Assembly: GCA_002682825.1 (NCBI GenBank) | Contig: NOKP01000003.1 | Coordinates: 2,542,001-2,606,000, forward strand | DNA length: 64,000 nt | Reading direction: 5' to 3' | Source: Neonectria sp. B-13 | Taxonomy: Eukaryota; Ascomycota; Sordariomycetes; Hypocreales; Nectriaceae | In this document: in pieces, positions 11,302 to 23,618 of the stretch | How positions within the stretch are numbered: position 1 is the stretch's first letter | How the letters are laid out: every line of letters starts with the position of its first letter | Translations under genes and position numbers: made by a program | Notes under the pieces: generated by a model | The model's database searches: none | Told to the model about the DNA's origin: nothing | Seen by the model: only the letters and a program-made list of their open reading frames with translations

Positions 11302-12738
11302 ATGGCTTCCACACATTACGACGTCCTGGTCATCGGCTCAGGCCAATCTGGCAACCCCATCGCCAAAGCATTCGCAAACGCCGGTCGCAAGACCGCCGTC
11401 GTGGAGCGAACCGCCCTCGGCGGCACATGCGTCAACGTTGGCTGCACGCCAACCAAGACCATCATCTCGTCTGGCCGGGCGGCGTACCTCGCGCGCAGGG
11501 GCGCCGACTTCGGCGTCAAGATTGGAGACGGACCGGTCACGGTCGACATGGAACGCGTGCGGCAGCGCAAGAGGGACATCGTGCAGCAGTGGAACAGCGG
11601 CAGCGTGCGAGGGTTGCAGGCCGCAGGAGTGGACGTGCTCATGGGCGATGCGAGCTTTGTGGGCGACCGGAAGCTGAAAGTGGCCCTGAACGACGGGGGT
11701 GAGAAGGAAGTGAGCGCCGAGACGGTGTTTCTGAACGTCGGAGAACGGGCATCGCGGCCAGAGATCGCGGGACTCGAGGATGTGGACCCGGCGCGGGTGC
11801 TGGACTCAACCTCCATCCTGGAGCTCGGTGAGGTCCCGGAGCATCTGATCGTTCTGGGCGGCGGTTACATCGGTCTAGAGTTTGGACAGCTCTTTCGACG
11901 GCTAGGATCTGATGTGACCATCGTCCAGAGGGGAAAGCAGCTGGTGCCCCGGGAGGACGAGGACGTTGCCGACTGCATGCGGGAGATTCTTGTCCAGGAC
12001 GGTATCACCGTCCACCTGTCAAGCACTGTCCACTCCATCTCAAGCACCATAGGCGCGAGACCCTTTTCAGTCAATATTGAGAGCTCGTCCTACAAAGTTG
12101 AGATCTCCGGCTCTCATATCCTGCTGGCGACGGGCAGAGTGCCGAACACGGATGGATTAAACCTATCTGCTCTCGGAATCAAAACTACCCCCAAAGGCCA
12201 TATCGTCGTCGATGAAAAGCTCCAGACCACGGCCGCGGGAGTATACGCGCTGGGAGATTCCCACGGTGGCCCAGCGTTCACCCACATGTCCTACGACGAC
12301 TTTCGCATCATCCGTAATAATTTCCTGTCAGACCACCTGCCATCCACGACGCCTACCATGGCCACGACGCAGGTCTCACGATCGCGCATTCTCGTACCAT
12401 ATTGCATGTACACCGACCCACAGCTGGCCCATGTTGGGCTGCATGCTCGGGATCTGAAGGGCGGCGCACGGGAGGTGAAGACGGCCAAGATGCCGATGAG
12501 CTATGTCGCCCGAGCGCTCGAGACGGACGAGCCACGTGGGATGATGAAGGCAACGGTGGATGCGAAGACGGGCGAAATCCTGGGATTCACATGCCTGGGG
12601 ATGGAGGGCGGTGAGGTTATGTCGATTATGCAGACTGCTATGATGGGTGATTTGAAGTGGTGGGATCTAGAGGCGGCTGTGTGGGCACATCCAACTCTGG
12701 CTGAGAGTCTGAACAACTTGTGGGGATACCTGGAATAG
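11302..12738 (+). CDS. Class I pyridine nucleotide-disulfide oxidoreductase (FAD-dependent, mercuric-reductase-like)
   Basis: Flavoenzyme passing electrons between NAD(P)H and a disulfide. Single exon, 478 aa from the ATG at 11302. FAD-binding site DVLVIGSGQSGNPIAKAF; redox pair GGTCVNVGCTPTK with Cys43 and Cys48; NAD(P) site LIVLGGGYIGLEFGQLF; second FAD motif VYALGDSHGGPAFTHMSYDD; and the C-terminal interface HPTLAESLNNL, supplying the His-Glu dyad of dimeric class I enzymes. There is no N-terminal heavy-metal domain or C-terminal cysteine pair, so true mercuric reductase is unlikely; the substrate is unknown. The frame is open back to 11095, with in-frame ATGs at 11095 and 11218. The 11302 start has strong context (CAACATGGC) and lies right at the FAD fold. 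A start at 11218 would add a 28-residue Arg/Leu-rich segment that could target mitochondria. Confidence 0.88.
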   Translation: MASTHYDVLVIGSGQSGNPIAKAFANAGRKTAVVERTALGGTCVNVGCTPTKTIISSGRAAYLARRGADFGVKIGDGPVTVDMERVRQRKRDIVQQWNSGSVRGLQAAGVDVLMGDASFVGDRKLKVALNDGGEKEVSAETVFLNVGERASRPEIAGLEDVDPARVLDSTSILELGEVPEHLIVLGGGYIGLEFGQLFRRLGSDVTIVQRGKQLVPREDEDVADCMREILVQDGITVHLSSTVHSISSTIGARPFSVNIESSSYKVEISGSHILLATGRVPNTDGLNLSALGIKTTPKGHIVVDEKLQTTAAGVYALGDSHGGPAFTHMSYDDFRIIRNNFLSDHLPSTTPTMATTQVSRSRILVPYCMYTDPQLAHVGLHARDLKGGAREVKTAKMPMSYVARALETDEPRGMMKATVDAKTGEILGFTCLGMEGGEVMSIMQTAMMGDLKWWDLEAAVWAHPTLAESLNNLWGYLE

Positions 12739-12783
12739 GTACGTTGATAGGACGTCGCGCATTCATGAATCCGAGAACCATCA

Positions 12784-13404
12784 TCAGGAAGCCTCAACCG
12801 GTGCTGCCTGTGACTGCGTGTCCGTAGTGCTTGTGGCAGTTTCGTCCTTCTTCTCCGCTGCGGCCTCTGCCTTGGCCCTTCGCTTGCGCGCTCGACGAAC
12901 CTCGATTTCAAGGTTGAGCATCTCGGCGTTGATAGAGACGAGTCGGGGAATGACTTCAACTACCGCCTGGACCGATTGAGTCTGGGCGGTACGGAGCGGC
13001 GTCGGGGCGAAAAGACCAAACCAGTGCAGAGGATTTTTCGGTTTAATCTTCTTCTGAGCTGTGTTCTCGGCATCTTCCTTGCCACTTTGGTTCTCAGTCT
13101 TCTCTGCACTCTCCTTTCCAGTCTCAGCTGCTTCCTCCTCTTGCTCCCCCACAGGCGCTTCAACGACAGTGAAAACTGACCGCAGCTTTTCGTTCACATC
13201 AATGATTAAGCGACGACTAGCCTGCGTCCTCTCATCGTAGTGGTCCTGGCCATACCTCATGCCCCGCTCACCAGAGAAGTTTGCTCGCGCAATGCTCTGG
13301 TACACACCAGACTGGAGCTGGGACAGGTTCTGGCGCAGCACAGTGTACTCGTCCAGCAGGCCAAGGTAACGCTCTAGGAGCTCATCGATGTGCTGTTGTT
13401 CCAT
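12784..13404 (-). CDS. VMA22: Vma22/CCDC115-like V-ATPase assembly factor
   Basis: Predicted ER-associated chaperone needed to assemble the membrane sector of the vacuolar ATPase. Single exon, 206 aa. An N-terminal helix, MEQQHIDELLERYLGLLDEY, is followed by LSQLQSGVYQSIARANF, then a Glu/Lys-rich disordered insert, then NPLHWFGLFAPTPLRTAQ. The last segment matches the family signature in which a WFG-x-L-x-P-x-x-L-R-x-A-Q block precedes a closing helix. The C-terminal 35 residues are low-complexity Ala/Lys/Glu/Thr. The family is poorly conserved, so the call rests on this block and on length. It converges on the FAD oxidoreductase with only 45 bases between stop codons, so the two 3' UTRs must overlap. 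Confidence 0.65.
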   Translation of the reverse strand: MEQQHIDELLERYLGLLDEYTVLRQNLSQLQSGVYQSIARANFSGERGMRYGQDHYDERTQASRRLIIDVNEKLRSVFTVVEAPVGEQEEEAAETGKESAEKTENQSGKEDAENTAQKKIKPKNPLHWFGLFAPTPLRTAQTQSVQAVVEVIPRLVSINAEMLNLEIEVRRARKRRAKAEAAAEKKDETATSTTDTQSQAAPVEAS

Positions 13405-13873
13405 TAGGGCGGCTGATGCTGCCTAGGGTGATAAATCCCAAAGGTTTCCGATTTGGAGAGCACACAATGTGACGGAAGCTTAGGATGAGATTTGTTGTTT
13501 TGGCGAGGAACGGAAACACTCGGTGAGGTCCAAATATGGATGAGACGGTCAATAGTTGAAGTTGAATCGTTCAGCGAAGGAGGGAAGGGATGTCGTGGAA
13601 CTTGAAGTAGATGCCTACGTTAACTGCATCGATCCGGTTTAGCGCATGTGTGGCTTTACTGCGTGCCGCGGTCTACGGCAGGCAGCATAATGCGTTTCTA
13701 CGAATATTGGCTGGCTTGAAACAACGACACGATAACTAGAGGGGGATGATTTTGTATTCATGATATATCTGAAGCTCTACTTATTGTTGAGAGGCCTATT
13801 TTCTCTGGCTGTGACTACTGTGCATAGCGAGTGTGCACCTCCACTTTGCTTAGTGGTACAACACTTATGATCT
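13405..13873. other. Intergenic region, Vma22-like / MFS
   Basis: 469 bases between two minus-strand genes: 5' region of the Vma22-like gene and 3' region of the MFS gene. No ORF, RNA gene or repeat seen. Confidence 0.7.
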
Positions 13874-15433
13874 TCATCCTCTTCGAAACTTCACGCCCAG
13901 AGGCCCTCCAGTCCATATCAACTGCGGGATCGCCGCCACAAACGTCATGACGCCCATAGTCCATGCCACGGTACCCCATCCAGCGCTATCTTTAATAAGT
14001 CCTCCTATAAGAGGTCCGATTATGGTGCCGCCCGAGAAGGCCATGTTGTACAGTCCATACGCCTGCGCGACGGGCACCTCATCCGAGTCCTGCCCGTCGC
14101 CTTGAGTGGACCAGTTGATTTCCGCCATCAGAGGGCCAAATACACACGCCAGTGCGATCCCGACTCCGGCAAGGAGGCCACACAGCATGACCTTGTGTTC
14201 CATGCTATCTTCGGAGACAAATCGCAGGCAGATAAGGAACGGCGTCGCAAAGAAGAAGCCGAATGTCGCCAACCACTTAGGGCCGTAGCGATCGGAAAAT
14301 GCACCAATGATAGGGCTGCCAAACGAGGGTAGGATGACGGGAAGGAATATGAGGCCGCCGCCGATGGAGTCCCAGCCGAAGATATCCGCCACGAGCAATG
14401 GCAGGGTGCTGTCGAACGAAGTTTGGACGACGGCGTGAACAACTGTGCCCCAGAGCGCACTCAGTAGGCGTGGCTTACGCAGGAGCCGGATTAGGGTTCC
14501 TATCGGTGATTTAGAAGCGCGTTGGGCTTCCTTCGACAACCCAGGTGTGTCCAGTCCGGTCTGTCCTCCATCCTCCTCGGGCCGTGGTGACGTTGTCAAG
14601 GTGCTTTCAGGATCCGAGGGGGGAGGATTGGTTGGTCCGTCGAGCCATCGTTTAGCTTCCTTGACCTCAATGATGGCGAGACGTAGCACAATGTCCACGG
14701 TCAAGAGACCGAAGCACATGGCAAACACGGTATAGTAACCCCCCTTTGCGTAGACGACCCCACCCAACAGCGGCGCGGTCAGAATGCCGAGACTCGTCGC
14801 CATACCGATAAACCCGGTGGCCTTGCCCACGTCGCTACTATCCACCGTGTCAATGACGAGGGCTAGTCCGACGGTCCAGGTTAGTGACGCAGAGATGCCC
14901 TGTAAGGCGCGGCCAATCATGAACATGGCGAGGCTCCGGCTCACACACAGAAAGACGGTCGCGGCGGTCAGCATGATGAGGCCGATGAGCATGGGATTTC
15001 GACGACTCCCGATCCGGTCGGCAATGTAGCCCCATATGGCTGCGTTTTAGTGAGTACTCGTACGGAGGCTTGGTGACACCTGGAAGAGGAAGACATACGG
15101 GAGAATATTAAGAGCGCGGTACCGTAGACGGCAAGTGATATTGATATCCAATACTGCACTCTGTCCGACTCAAGCCCAACCCGCGACTCTAGCGAGAAGG
15201 GCATTATTGGCACGATAACGCCATACAGAAAGATGTCCTACCTCGCCGTGTTAGTCCTTAGTTCTCCTGCCAAGGCCATGGGGAGGTGAAATCACAGTGA
15301 AGACAGCAAAGGAGCAAGTGGTGACGATGAGTCCGGCCGAAGACCGCAGCTTCAACAGAACCGGCGGCTTGCCTTGTCGCGGCCACCTGATAGCCATTTT
15401 GGGAGTTTTCAGGGCGGGGAGGGAACCTATCAC
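13874..15433 (-). CDS. Major facilitator superfamily (MFS) transporter, DHA1-like
   Basis: Twelve-helix proton-coupled transporter, probably a plasma-membrane exporter; the substrate cannot be read from sequence. Three exons on the minus strand (15433-15296, 15237-15099, 15039-13874) give 480 aa; introns are 58 and 59 nt. Exon 1 supplies TM1 (SAGLIVTTCSFAVFT), exon 2 continues TM1 and TM2 (DIFLYGVIVPIMPF; SISLAVYGTALLIFS), and exon 3 starts with the loop 2-3 motif GYIADRIGSRRNPM, the DHA1-type motif A. Motif C-like helix is IGRALQGISASLTWTVGLAL. A ~60-residue Pro/Glu-rich cytosolic linker separates TM6 and TM7. The start at 15433 gives a short basic N-terminus before TM1; an ATG at 15397 is an alternative. 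The gene stands alone, without a biosynthetic cluster. Confidence 0.9.
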
Positions 15434-17620
15434 TTGAGACTGGACGACGGGAGAGTTTCTCGCGAGAGAGACAAGCGATGATGACTTCAGTTGTCTTTTA
15501 TTCTATTTTATTTCCCCCCCTCTCCCCATGTTGTTCCCACCCACTGACGGTGGCGGGTGGAGTCCTCGTAACCCGCGGGCTCCAGAGCCAGATGGGGTTA
15601 GCGTTTCCTCTTTCACCCGGAAAATTATCCAAGAGGTTGATGGCGAGCAAGTTTTGAGAAGCTGTTCGTTGAATCGGACTGGGCAATCCTTTTATCAACT
15701 TGGAGCTTGACCGACAATCTACAAAAGTGGATGCTGTTGGGCCTCCATCTTGTGGTTGACGTCTTCATCCCAGTGGACAACTGAATCGTTTGAGTTCAGA
15801 GGAGCCGTTCAAGCTTTGACGTCCAGTCAAAGAACTATAACAACTTCGTTAACTTACTACGACGCACATATAGACCTGGGGTGAGGGGGATCCTCCGTAG
15901 TGTTGGTCCAAGTTTTGGGTTGCAACGAGCCATACTACGTAAACGAGGATCCGTTGTTGCCCGTTGATGCTACCTGACGAGGATTAGTCATTGTTAATGT
16001 GACATTGGTAGAAGACTCCAAAGTATTATTCTTTGAATCTTTGCGTATCTAAGTTGATAGGGGTTTTAGAATCATGTGCTCTGGGTTATGAAAAGTCCAT
16101 CAGACATTGCCTCCATCCACAGCAGTTTTGAATAGGTAACCACTTGTGGTAGATAGCCCAGGTCAATCAGCTAATTTACTGGGCATTTTCTCATGTAGTA
16201 CGAGTTCTAGTCGGTTCCTACGAGTTGTGGGAGTCATGGTGAACTACTTCACTAATGCGACGGTATTGGCCCCGGCATATAAGAGCGAGAGGCAACCTTG
16301 TGTCTACGAAACATACATCGGGTCAGGCATTAGCGGGAAGTTCCTACACGTCCCAAAAAATATTTTGTTCCGTTGCACTGCAGCGGCACTTTTACAAGTG
16401 CGCCTCGTGGCAGCCCTGACCAAATGGGATTTGTCTAGCGCCCGCCGGCAATGTGCATATGTACGAATAGCTCGGCCAAGCTAAATATTTGTCCTTGTTG
16501 GTTGCCTGGTCCGTCATATCACAGACCTATGTTATGGAGCAATGAGGGCTGAGTCCGTGGCGAGCCCACGGGGCAAAGCACTGTGAGACTCACACTGCGT
16601 GAGGCCAGGGCCTTTGAGCGATGGAGACAGGCGAGAGAAGTTAAGAACGGGCAATAGGTCATGGGGGACATTCGTGGTGAGAGGTCGCGATGGGGCAACA
16701 ACCCACGGACTGTGACAACATCGCTACGTGGCGGTGATATTGGTGACGAGGAGAGCTAGGCAAGCAAGAGCGTGGGATGGCCAGTACTAGACGCTAGCAA
16801 TGTACGAAGCACTGTACTGCGTGCGCCTGGAGGACGTGCTTGTCTCAAGCTATCGCTATCTGCGATGTAATTCTTTCTCGACGGCGTGACGGCGGTTGGG
16901 CCGGCGTTAGTCTGGCGGGCTAAGGTGAGACAAGCAGATCAAGCTTGCAGCTGATGAATGGGGGCAGACGAAAACCCCACCAGAACGATCCAATTATCCC
17001 CGGGCAGGAGGAACCGCTGATGGATCAAGTCTGCATGTGAATGCCGATGACACGGGGGAGGAGACGCACGAAGTACCGGCTGGACTCCGAGTTTGTTCGT
17101 CTACATAGTAATTACCGTAACAGGGACCCGAGAATGAAAGGGATCGCTTCCGCAAGAGGGATCCATCTAGATGAGCAGGAGACGCCGAGAGTTGGATGAT
17201 AATGATGAACCCTTCCCGGGGGCCATCGACCCCCTGGATGGGATTGATGAGGAGGGAAAAGGTAATATCCTTGGGCTGAAGCGTGAGGGCCGTCGATGTG
17301 CAATGTGCAGCCATGGGAAAGTTGGCGATGCCATCGACAGGGTGCGCAAACCGCCGCCGGGTCTCCAAGCCGGCGATAAGTGAGAGCTCTAACGCTAGCG
17401 CGCGTGTGACCCTTAAGTTTCCATCCGTGCTCTGGACAGGGCTGCCATGAGACGGGAGGGCCGTTTCGTGCCTGCAAGTGGAAATGGAAAGAAAGGTGTG
17501 AAGACGGATTGTGAGGTTTTGCCTCACGGTGGATATGACGACGGGCGGCCATGGGCCGGCTAAAAAACGAATGATAATTACATCAAACTTGACTTCTAGA
17601 GTGAAAGCAGTCAAGCAAGC

Positions 17621-17646
17621 ATCATCATCATCATCATCATCATTAC
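17621..17646 (+). repeat. ATC trinucleotide microsatellite
   Basis: Eight to nine uninterrupted ATC units in non-coding DNA. Likely length-polymorphic between strains. Confidence 0.9.
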
Positions 17647-18450
17647 GGCGTACTCCGTAGATGTCATGTTCTGTACAGACTGGAGCACAGAGCTGTGGTG
17701 ATCGTCAATCAGAAGATCATCCCCCCTAGCCACCGGGGACAAGAAAACGATCAATCAAACAAAACACTGCGCTTCTCGTTGGTTTCGTTCGAATTCCCAA
17801 TATCCATCCCTTGTCCCCGGGCTTCGGGGGGTTCAAACATAATCCCTGCTTCGCATCGAGGGGCACGCCCAGGACACCGGGGCGCGGGCTGGCGCGAGCT
17901 TTGGCGGTCGCCTCGTCATGCGAGGTTCGCAATTTGCTTTGGAGCACGCTTCCGCACACGGGGAGACGAAGCCGGCGACGGGCTCAATTTGCGGTCTCTT
18001 GCGAGTCGAGCCGGACTCTCATCTAAAGGGGAGGGAACGGGCCGTGGACCGTGGCCTGTGGACCGTGGTGGCAAGGCAAGGACAGCCTCAACTCACCTCA
18101 CCTCGCCTCGTCCAATGTCTCGAGCTCACGTGCCAGGCGGACGGTTGACGGCGGACGGTGGACAAAGGGCGGACGAAGGATGGCCTTGGCGTAACTGTCT
18201 GGGCCGTCAGTCGGGAGCGCAACGAGACCCGTGCGACCAGCCTCGTTCTGTTTAGTGCTCATGGCATCGGCGAACGACACTCGTGATAGTCGTGACCCGG
18301 GCTGCTGTTGGCGTCATGATGCCGAGTCTTGTTTCGGCCAAGGCTCGTAGCCGTAGTTGTTGTTCCTCGAGTCGACGGCAGTCGGAAGCCAGTTGATGGA
18401 GGGGGGGGGAGTTCCCCAATGACACGCAGACGTGCATGCGCCATCACACG

Positions 18451-18471
18451 GACAGACAGACAGACAGACAA
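18451..18471 (+). repeat. GACA tetranucleotide microsatellite
   Basis: Five tandem GACA units followed by AACACAGG; non-coding. Confidence 0.9.
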
Positions 18472-19906
18472 ACACAGGCCAGACAGCGGCGTGCACGACA
18501 GGCATCACCCTTACAGACCGGCCTCAGGAACAAACCACTCCGACCCAGGAATCCCACGATGAACTAACTGTCGGATCCTATCGTCCCATCTTGACAACCC
18601 CTCACTCTCTCTTCATGCCCCTCGTGCCGCTTCCCCCCCTTCCCCTATTTTTTGTTTTGATATTATGGCTCTATCTTTTCCCTCTCTTTCTGTCATTTGG
18701 TGGCATGCCCTTGCCCTTCGCCAAGTGGTCAGCGTTCGGGGGAACGAGTGACGAGTGAGCCCAGCAAGTTGTCCAGATGGAGCAACTTCCGTGTTTATTG
18801 CACCACTCGATTTGCCTGCTCCGCTATGGAGGACACGTCCTGTACGTATTCGAACAATGGCAGGAGAACAAAGGATCATAGATGGCATGGCTGCTGCATT
18901 GCTGCACAACTACGCGCGGGCCTTCAATTGCACGCCCCTGGTTGCTTGCGATTCTCGCAGATGCCGTCGGGTTTGTACTTCGTGCGTACTTTGTAGAAGG
19001 TCAAGGGAATTAACTGCCTTGCTAGGACAATCAACTCGAAGCCTGCCCGTCTACTTCGCACCCTCGGCATCGTCTACTTTCCTTTTCTCCTGCCCCCTGA
19101 AGCCCCCCCCGTTTCACCTGGATTCCCCATTGCTTCTCCGGTTGGTCGTTACAGGGCCCTTCTTTCTTCTTTCTTCTTTGCAGGGCGGCCTGCCAACAGC
19201 TCTGGCTCTTTGTCTCCTCCCCTTCAATCACCCGGGGGCCGTCCGCCGCGTTGCAGATGGAACAGCCCAAGAAGGACGGGCAGAATCAAATTGGAGCTTC
19301 TCCAGGATGGTACCACGCCCGGCCGCTAGCCCAACGGCCACTACGCATTGCTGACTTGTTGCCCTCGTACCTACCCTGCCTTGCTCGCCATCAAAGCGCG
19401 GCTGGGCGAGCTAGCCCGGCGCCCCGACCTCCTCCAGGGTCCACGGAGCACGAAGTGCATGGCTTGGAGACCGCCATATCGCTGGCAGCAGTCGAGTTCT
19501 TGTCGCTGGCGGGGAGGCTGAAAGTGCCGGACCCCTGGCGTGGATTGTCTGTTCGTGCATGTAGTAGTCTTGGTGGCTGTAGTTGCCGGTAAGTACCTTG
19601 CCTCCCAGCCCGCTTAGGGAAAAACGAGAGAGAGAAGGAAAAGAAAAAAAAAAAGAGAAGCCCACTTCTGGTCCAGCCGCCCTTCCACCGTCGATGTCGG
19701 CTGGCTCACTGGCTGAGGTTGCCCGGGCACGGCTTTTGAGCTGGTTGCGACGGCTCGTTTTGCCCTGGGCTTGCTGGACTGGGCCGGACTCCACCGGGTT
19801 CGGGTGCATCCATCCAATCCGTCCACCAGTCCACAAGCAGAAGCGGCCCAGCAGCTCTAAGCACCACCTACTTACTAGGCACACCAAGCACCGGGCATGG
19901 AAGCAT

Positions 19907-19962
19907 CAGCACCAGCACCAGCACCAGCACCAGCACCAACACCAGCACCAGCACCAGCACCA
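19907..19962 (+). repeat. CAGCAC hexanucleotide repeat
   Basis: About nine tandem CAGCAC units with one CAACAC variant, in the far upstream region of Cdc42. In one frame it encodes an Ala-Pro run, but no gene is supported there. Confidence 0.9.
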
Positions 19963-20360
19963 AGCAAAGCAACACCGGCCTCCACACCTCCATACCTACG
20001 TGTACATGCTAGACTACAGGCCATTCGTACAGGGCTACAGGCCGCCTTGCCTTACCTTCCTACTCCACTGTACCTTGCTCTCCGTGCCCCCATCGTATCG
20101 CTGTGCATTGTGTCTGTCCCAGGCGCTAGATGCTCCGTACCGATTGCAATCGCCCTGGGCTCGTCCGTCCTCCTCGTCCTCCTGGACCTCGTCCGTGGCT
20201 ACTACGACTTGACCTTTTTCAAACGCCTCCACTCCACTCCAATCCATCCAATCCACTCACCTCACCTCTCACTCACTCACTCAACTGGCTTCCCCCCTCC
20301 ACTCTCTCTCGCTCTCCCTCTCGAGGCTCTCTCTCCTCTCTTTCTGTCCCCAGTCCTCCT

Positions 20361-20389
20361 CCATCCGCCATCCGCCATCCGCCATCCCC
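20361..20389 (+). repeat. CCATCCG heptamer minisatellite
   Basis: Four tandem 7-bp units (the last ends CCC) inside the pyrimidine-rich Cdc42 leader. Confidence 0.85.
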
Positions 20390-20451
20390 AATCCCAATCC
20401 CCCATTTCGCACTCCTCCCCGCCCACTCCCACCCTCACTCTCACACCCTTG

Positions 20452-20505
20452 ACCTGTGACCTGCAACCTGCAACCTGCGACCTGCAACCTGCAACCTGCA
20501 CCCTG
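20452..20505 (+). repeat. ACCTGCA-type heptamer minisatellite
   Basis: Seven tandem 7-bp units of consensus CCTGCAA with substitutions (CCTGTGA, CCTGCGA, CCTGCAC). It lies about 65 bases after the CCATCCG array and has the same period. Confidence 0.85.
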
Positions 20506-20952
20506 TCTCCTGCCTTACCTCACCTCTCTTCTCTGCCTGCTTCCCGTTTTACTGCCTGGCCTGCTTTCGCTCCTCGTCCCCCCCAAAAGATCCACTATCA
20601 CTGCCACGGCCTCTGCCTTCTGCCAACCACCACCACCGCCTCCCTCCTTCACCTTACCATACACCTCCAGTACGCCGAACAACCACCACCACCACCACAT
20701 CCACCCATTAAACCACCGACAAACCACAACCTCATCCTACCGCTCCCGCCTTCATCGCCGCCGCGCCCGTCGCCTTCCTCCCCCGACATTCGCCTCTCAC
20801 GGCCTCCTCCAACTCGTCTTGGCCTCGTTTCAATATTGCGCTCTCTCTCTCGCACTCGCGCGCCCGCCCGTTAATCCATCGTCACTCTCTTCGAGGGCCT
20901 GCATCCCGCATTAAGTAGTCGAGCTCCTGCCGAGGAGCTGCCGAGCAGAACA

Positions 20953-22041
<1,089 letters not shown>

Positions 22042-23140
22042 GGCCAATATCAAGTTGCGGTTCTGTGAGGACCACCACTGTCCGTCCTCCCCTTAGCAAT
22101 GGCGGCCAGGCAAGAAGAGCTCAACCGACGGGATCGAAATTCAGGTTGGAGGCATGTAGCGACACTCATGTAGCAACAGGCGGGGCGTGACCTGGATAGA
22201 CGGGATGTGACGGGAGGATTTGTGGTCGATTTGACACGGGGCATGAAATCGGCAACGGAACGAAACTTGGGGAGCGGGCGTCTCGTTTCATGAGCATGAC
22301 GAAAGATGGGGGCGTCGGCGACAAGGAGGATGGACACCACCTGCACAGGCCGCTGAAGGCGGTGCCGGACAGTGTCTCTGTGCTTGGTGAGCCAGCCTTG
22401 TGCCGCCAACCTTTCTGCGTGTATTGGACCGGAATCTACAATGCTCTTTATTCCTGATTGTCTTGAATTTTTTGGGAGGAAGCGAGAGGTGGAGAGAGAG
22501 GAGGAACGCAGGTGAGGGGACTTCATAAAGCCAGGCGGGAACGCTTCGATAGGACAGTTTGGCGATTGGAGTGCATTTTAAATCGATGGTATTGTGTGTT
22601 GAATTTGCAGATGATCTGGAGTATGTCTTTGAGAGAAGTGTTCGTGGCGTGCAGATGAGGTGGTCGTAGCTGGCGTGAATCAATCGCGCGCCTACGACTC
22701 TATGGCGGAGGTGCAGCAGCTAGCAACCAGTATGTGACATGATTCGAGCAACGAGCTGAGAGCTGAGCTGGTTGTCAGCATGTCTGGATGTCTGGGGCTG
22801 GGAAGCCGCAGCACTTGGGCAAAGCGCGTAATAAATAAGGAGGACGCCGGGGAAGAAGTTACCCCGGGTTCCCAATCTTCAACTTTGGTGCCGTCTAGGT
22901 TGTAGGCTGTCGGCCCTAGGCTCTGTGTGGCTAATAGCCGTTTGCGAGAACTCGTTGGAGGCTCTGAGTCTGAAGTGGAGGTGGAGATGGAAGTTTAGGC
23001 GACACGACACTAACTACTATCCACTCCGCAGCCCAAGGGATCTACTTGTAGACGCCGGGCCGGTCCTGAGGGTGCTGACCGCCGGGATGGATCATGAACA
23101 ACTGAGTGCAGTGGCAGAGTCGACAAGGAGTAGGCATGGA

Positions 23141-23173
23141 TAAGTACCTACTGGACAAGTAGGTAGGTACTTA
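23141..23173. repeat. 11-bp perfect inverted repeat
   Basis: TAAGTACCTAC (23141-23151) and its exact reverse complement (23163-23173) are separated by 11 nt. The arms contain the GTAGGTAC-type string seen repeatedly in ascomycete intergenic DNA. Function unknown; could form a hairpin or bind a dimeric factor. Confidence 0.75.
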
Positions 23174-23590
23174 AGGACGTAGGATTCTGTTCAGCTTCGC
23201 GACGGCCGTGCCATGTCTCTTTGGCATGCGAGAAGGCAAAAGGGCTGTTGTTCTCGCTGTCTCCCTTTTCCTCGCTTCTATCTCTAGGCGGGCATGGCAA
23301 ATAGCCTAGTCAGTATACGCAGTCGCTGATGATTTATTAGTACTGTATCTGCCGGGGGCGGCGTCTGCAGTTAGTTGCAGGTGCAGTTGCATAATGGCAC
23401 GGGGCCCACATGTCCGCATCTGACGACGGGGCGCCGGAGAATAACCTAGCAGGTGTGGAAGGAGACTCCGAGAAGCTAGATGGAAGCCCCCAACTCGGAA
23501 CAGATAGACATTGATCGCACAACACAGAGACCAGGAATGCGGGACGTGGGCGATTCAGTCAAACGGTCATTTCCTCGTCCTACACAATGG

Positions 23591-23618
23591 CAAGACAAGA
23601 CAGACAAGACAAGACAAG
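23591..23618 (+). repeat. ACAAG pentanucleotide repeat
   Basis: Five to six imperfect ACAAG units (one ACAG variant) in non-coding DNA. Confidence 0.8.

Larger units (their letters stand above)
15434..20952. other. 5.5 kb gene-poor region between MFS and Cdc42
   Basis: Divergent intergenic space. None of the reading frames resembles a known protein; long frames at 19897-20874 are open mainly because the DNA is pyrimidine-rich and repetitive. Contents that can be named: ATC and GACA microsatellites (17621, 18451), an ACCAGC-type repeat (19907), two 7-bp minisatellites (20361, 20452), and a strongly C/T-rich leader from about 20220 to Cdc42. Unannotated non-coding RNA is possible but not shown. 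Confidence 0.6.

Noticed and set aside
19897..20874. 325-codon plus-strand ORF before Cdc42
   Set aside because: Open because the DNA is repetitive and pyrimidine-rich; translation is Ala/Pro and Ser/Leu/Pro low complexity with no domain.
15434..20952. Transposon remnants in the gene-poor regions
   Set aside because: No transposase or reverse transcriptase motif, long terminal repeat, target duplication or strong AT bias of RIP was visible by eye.
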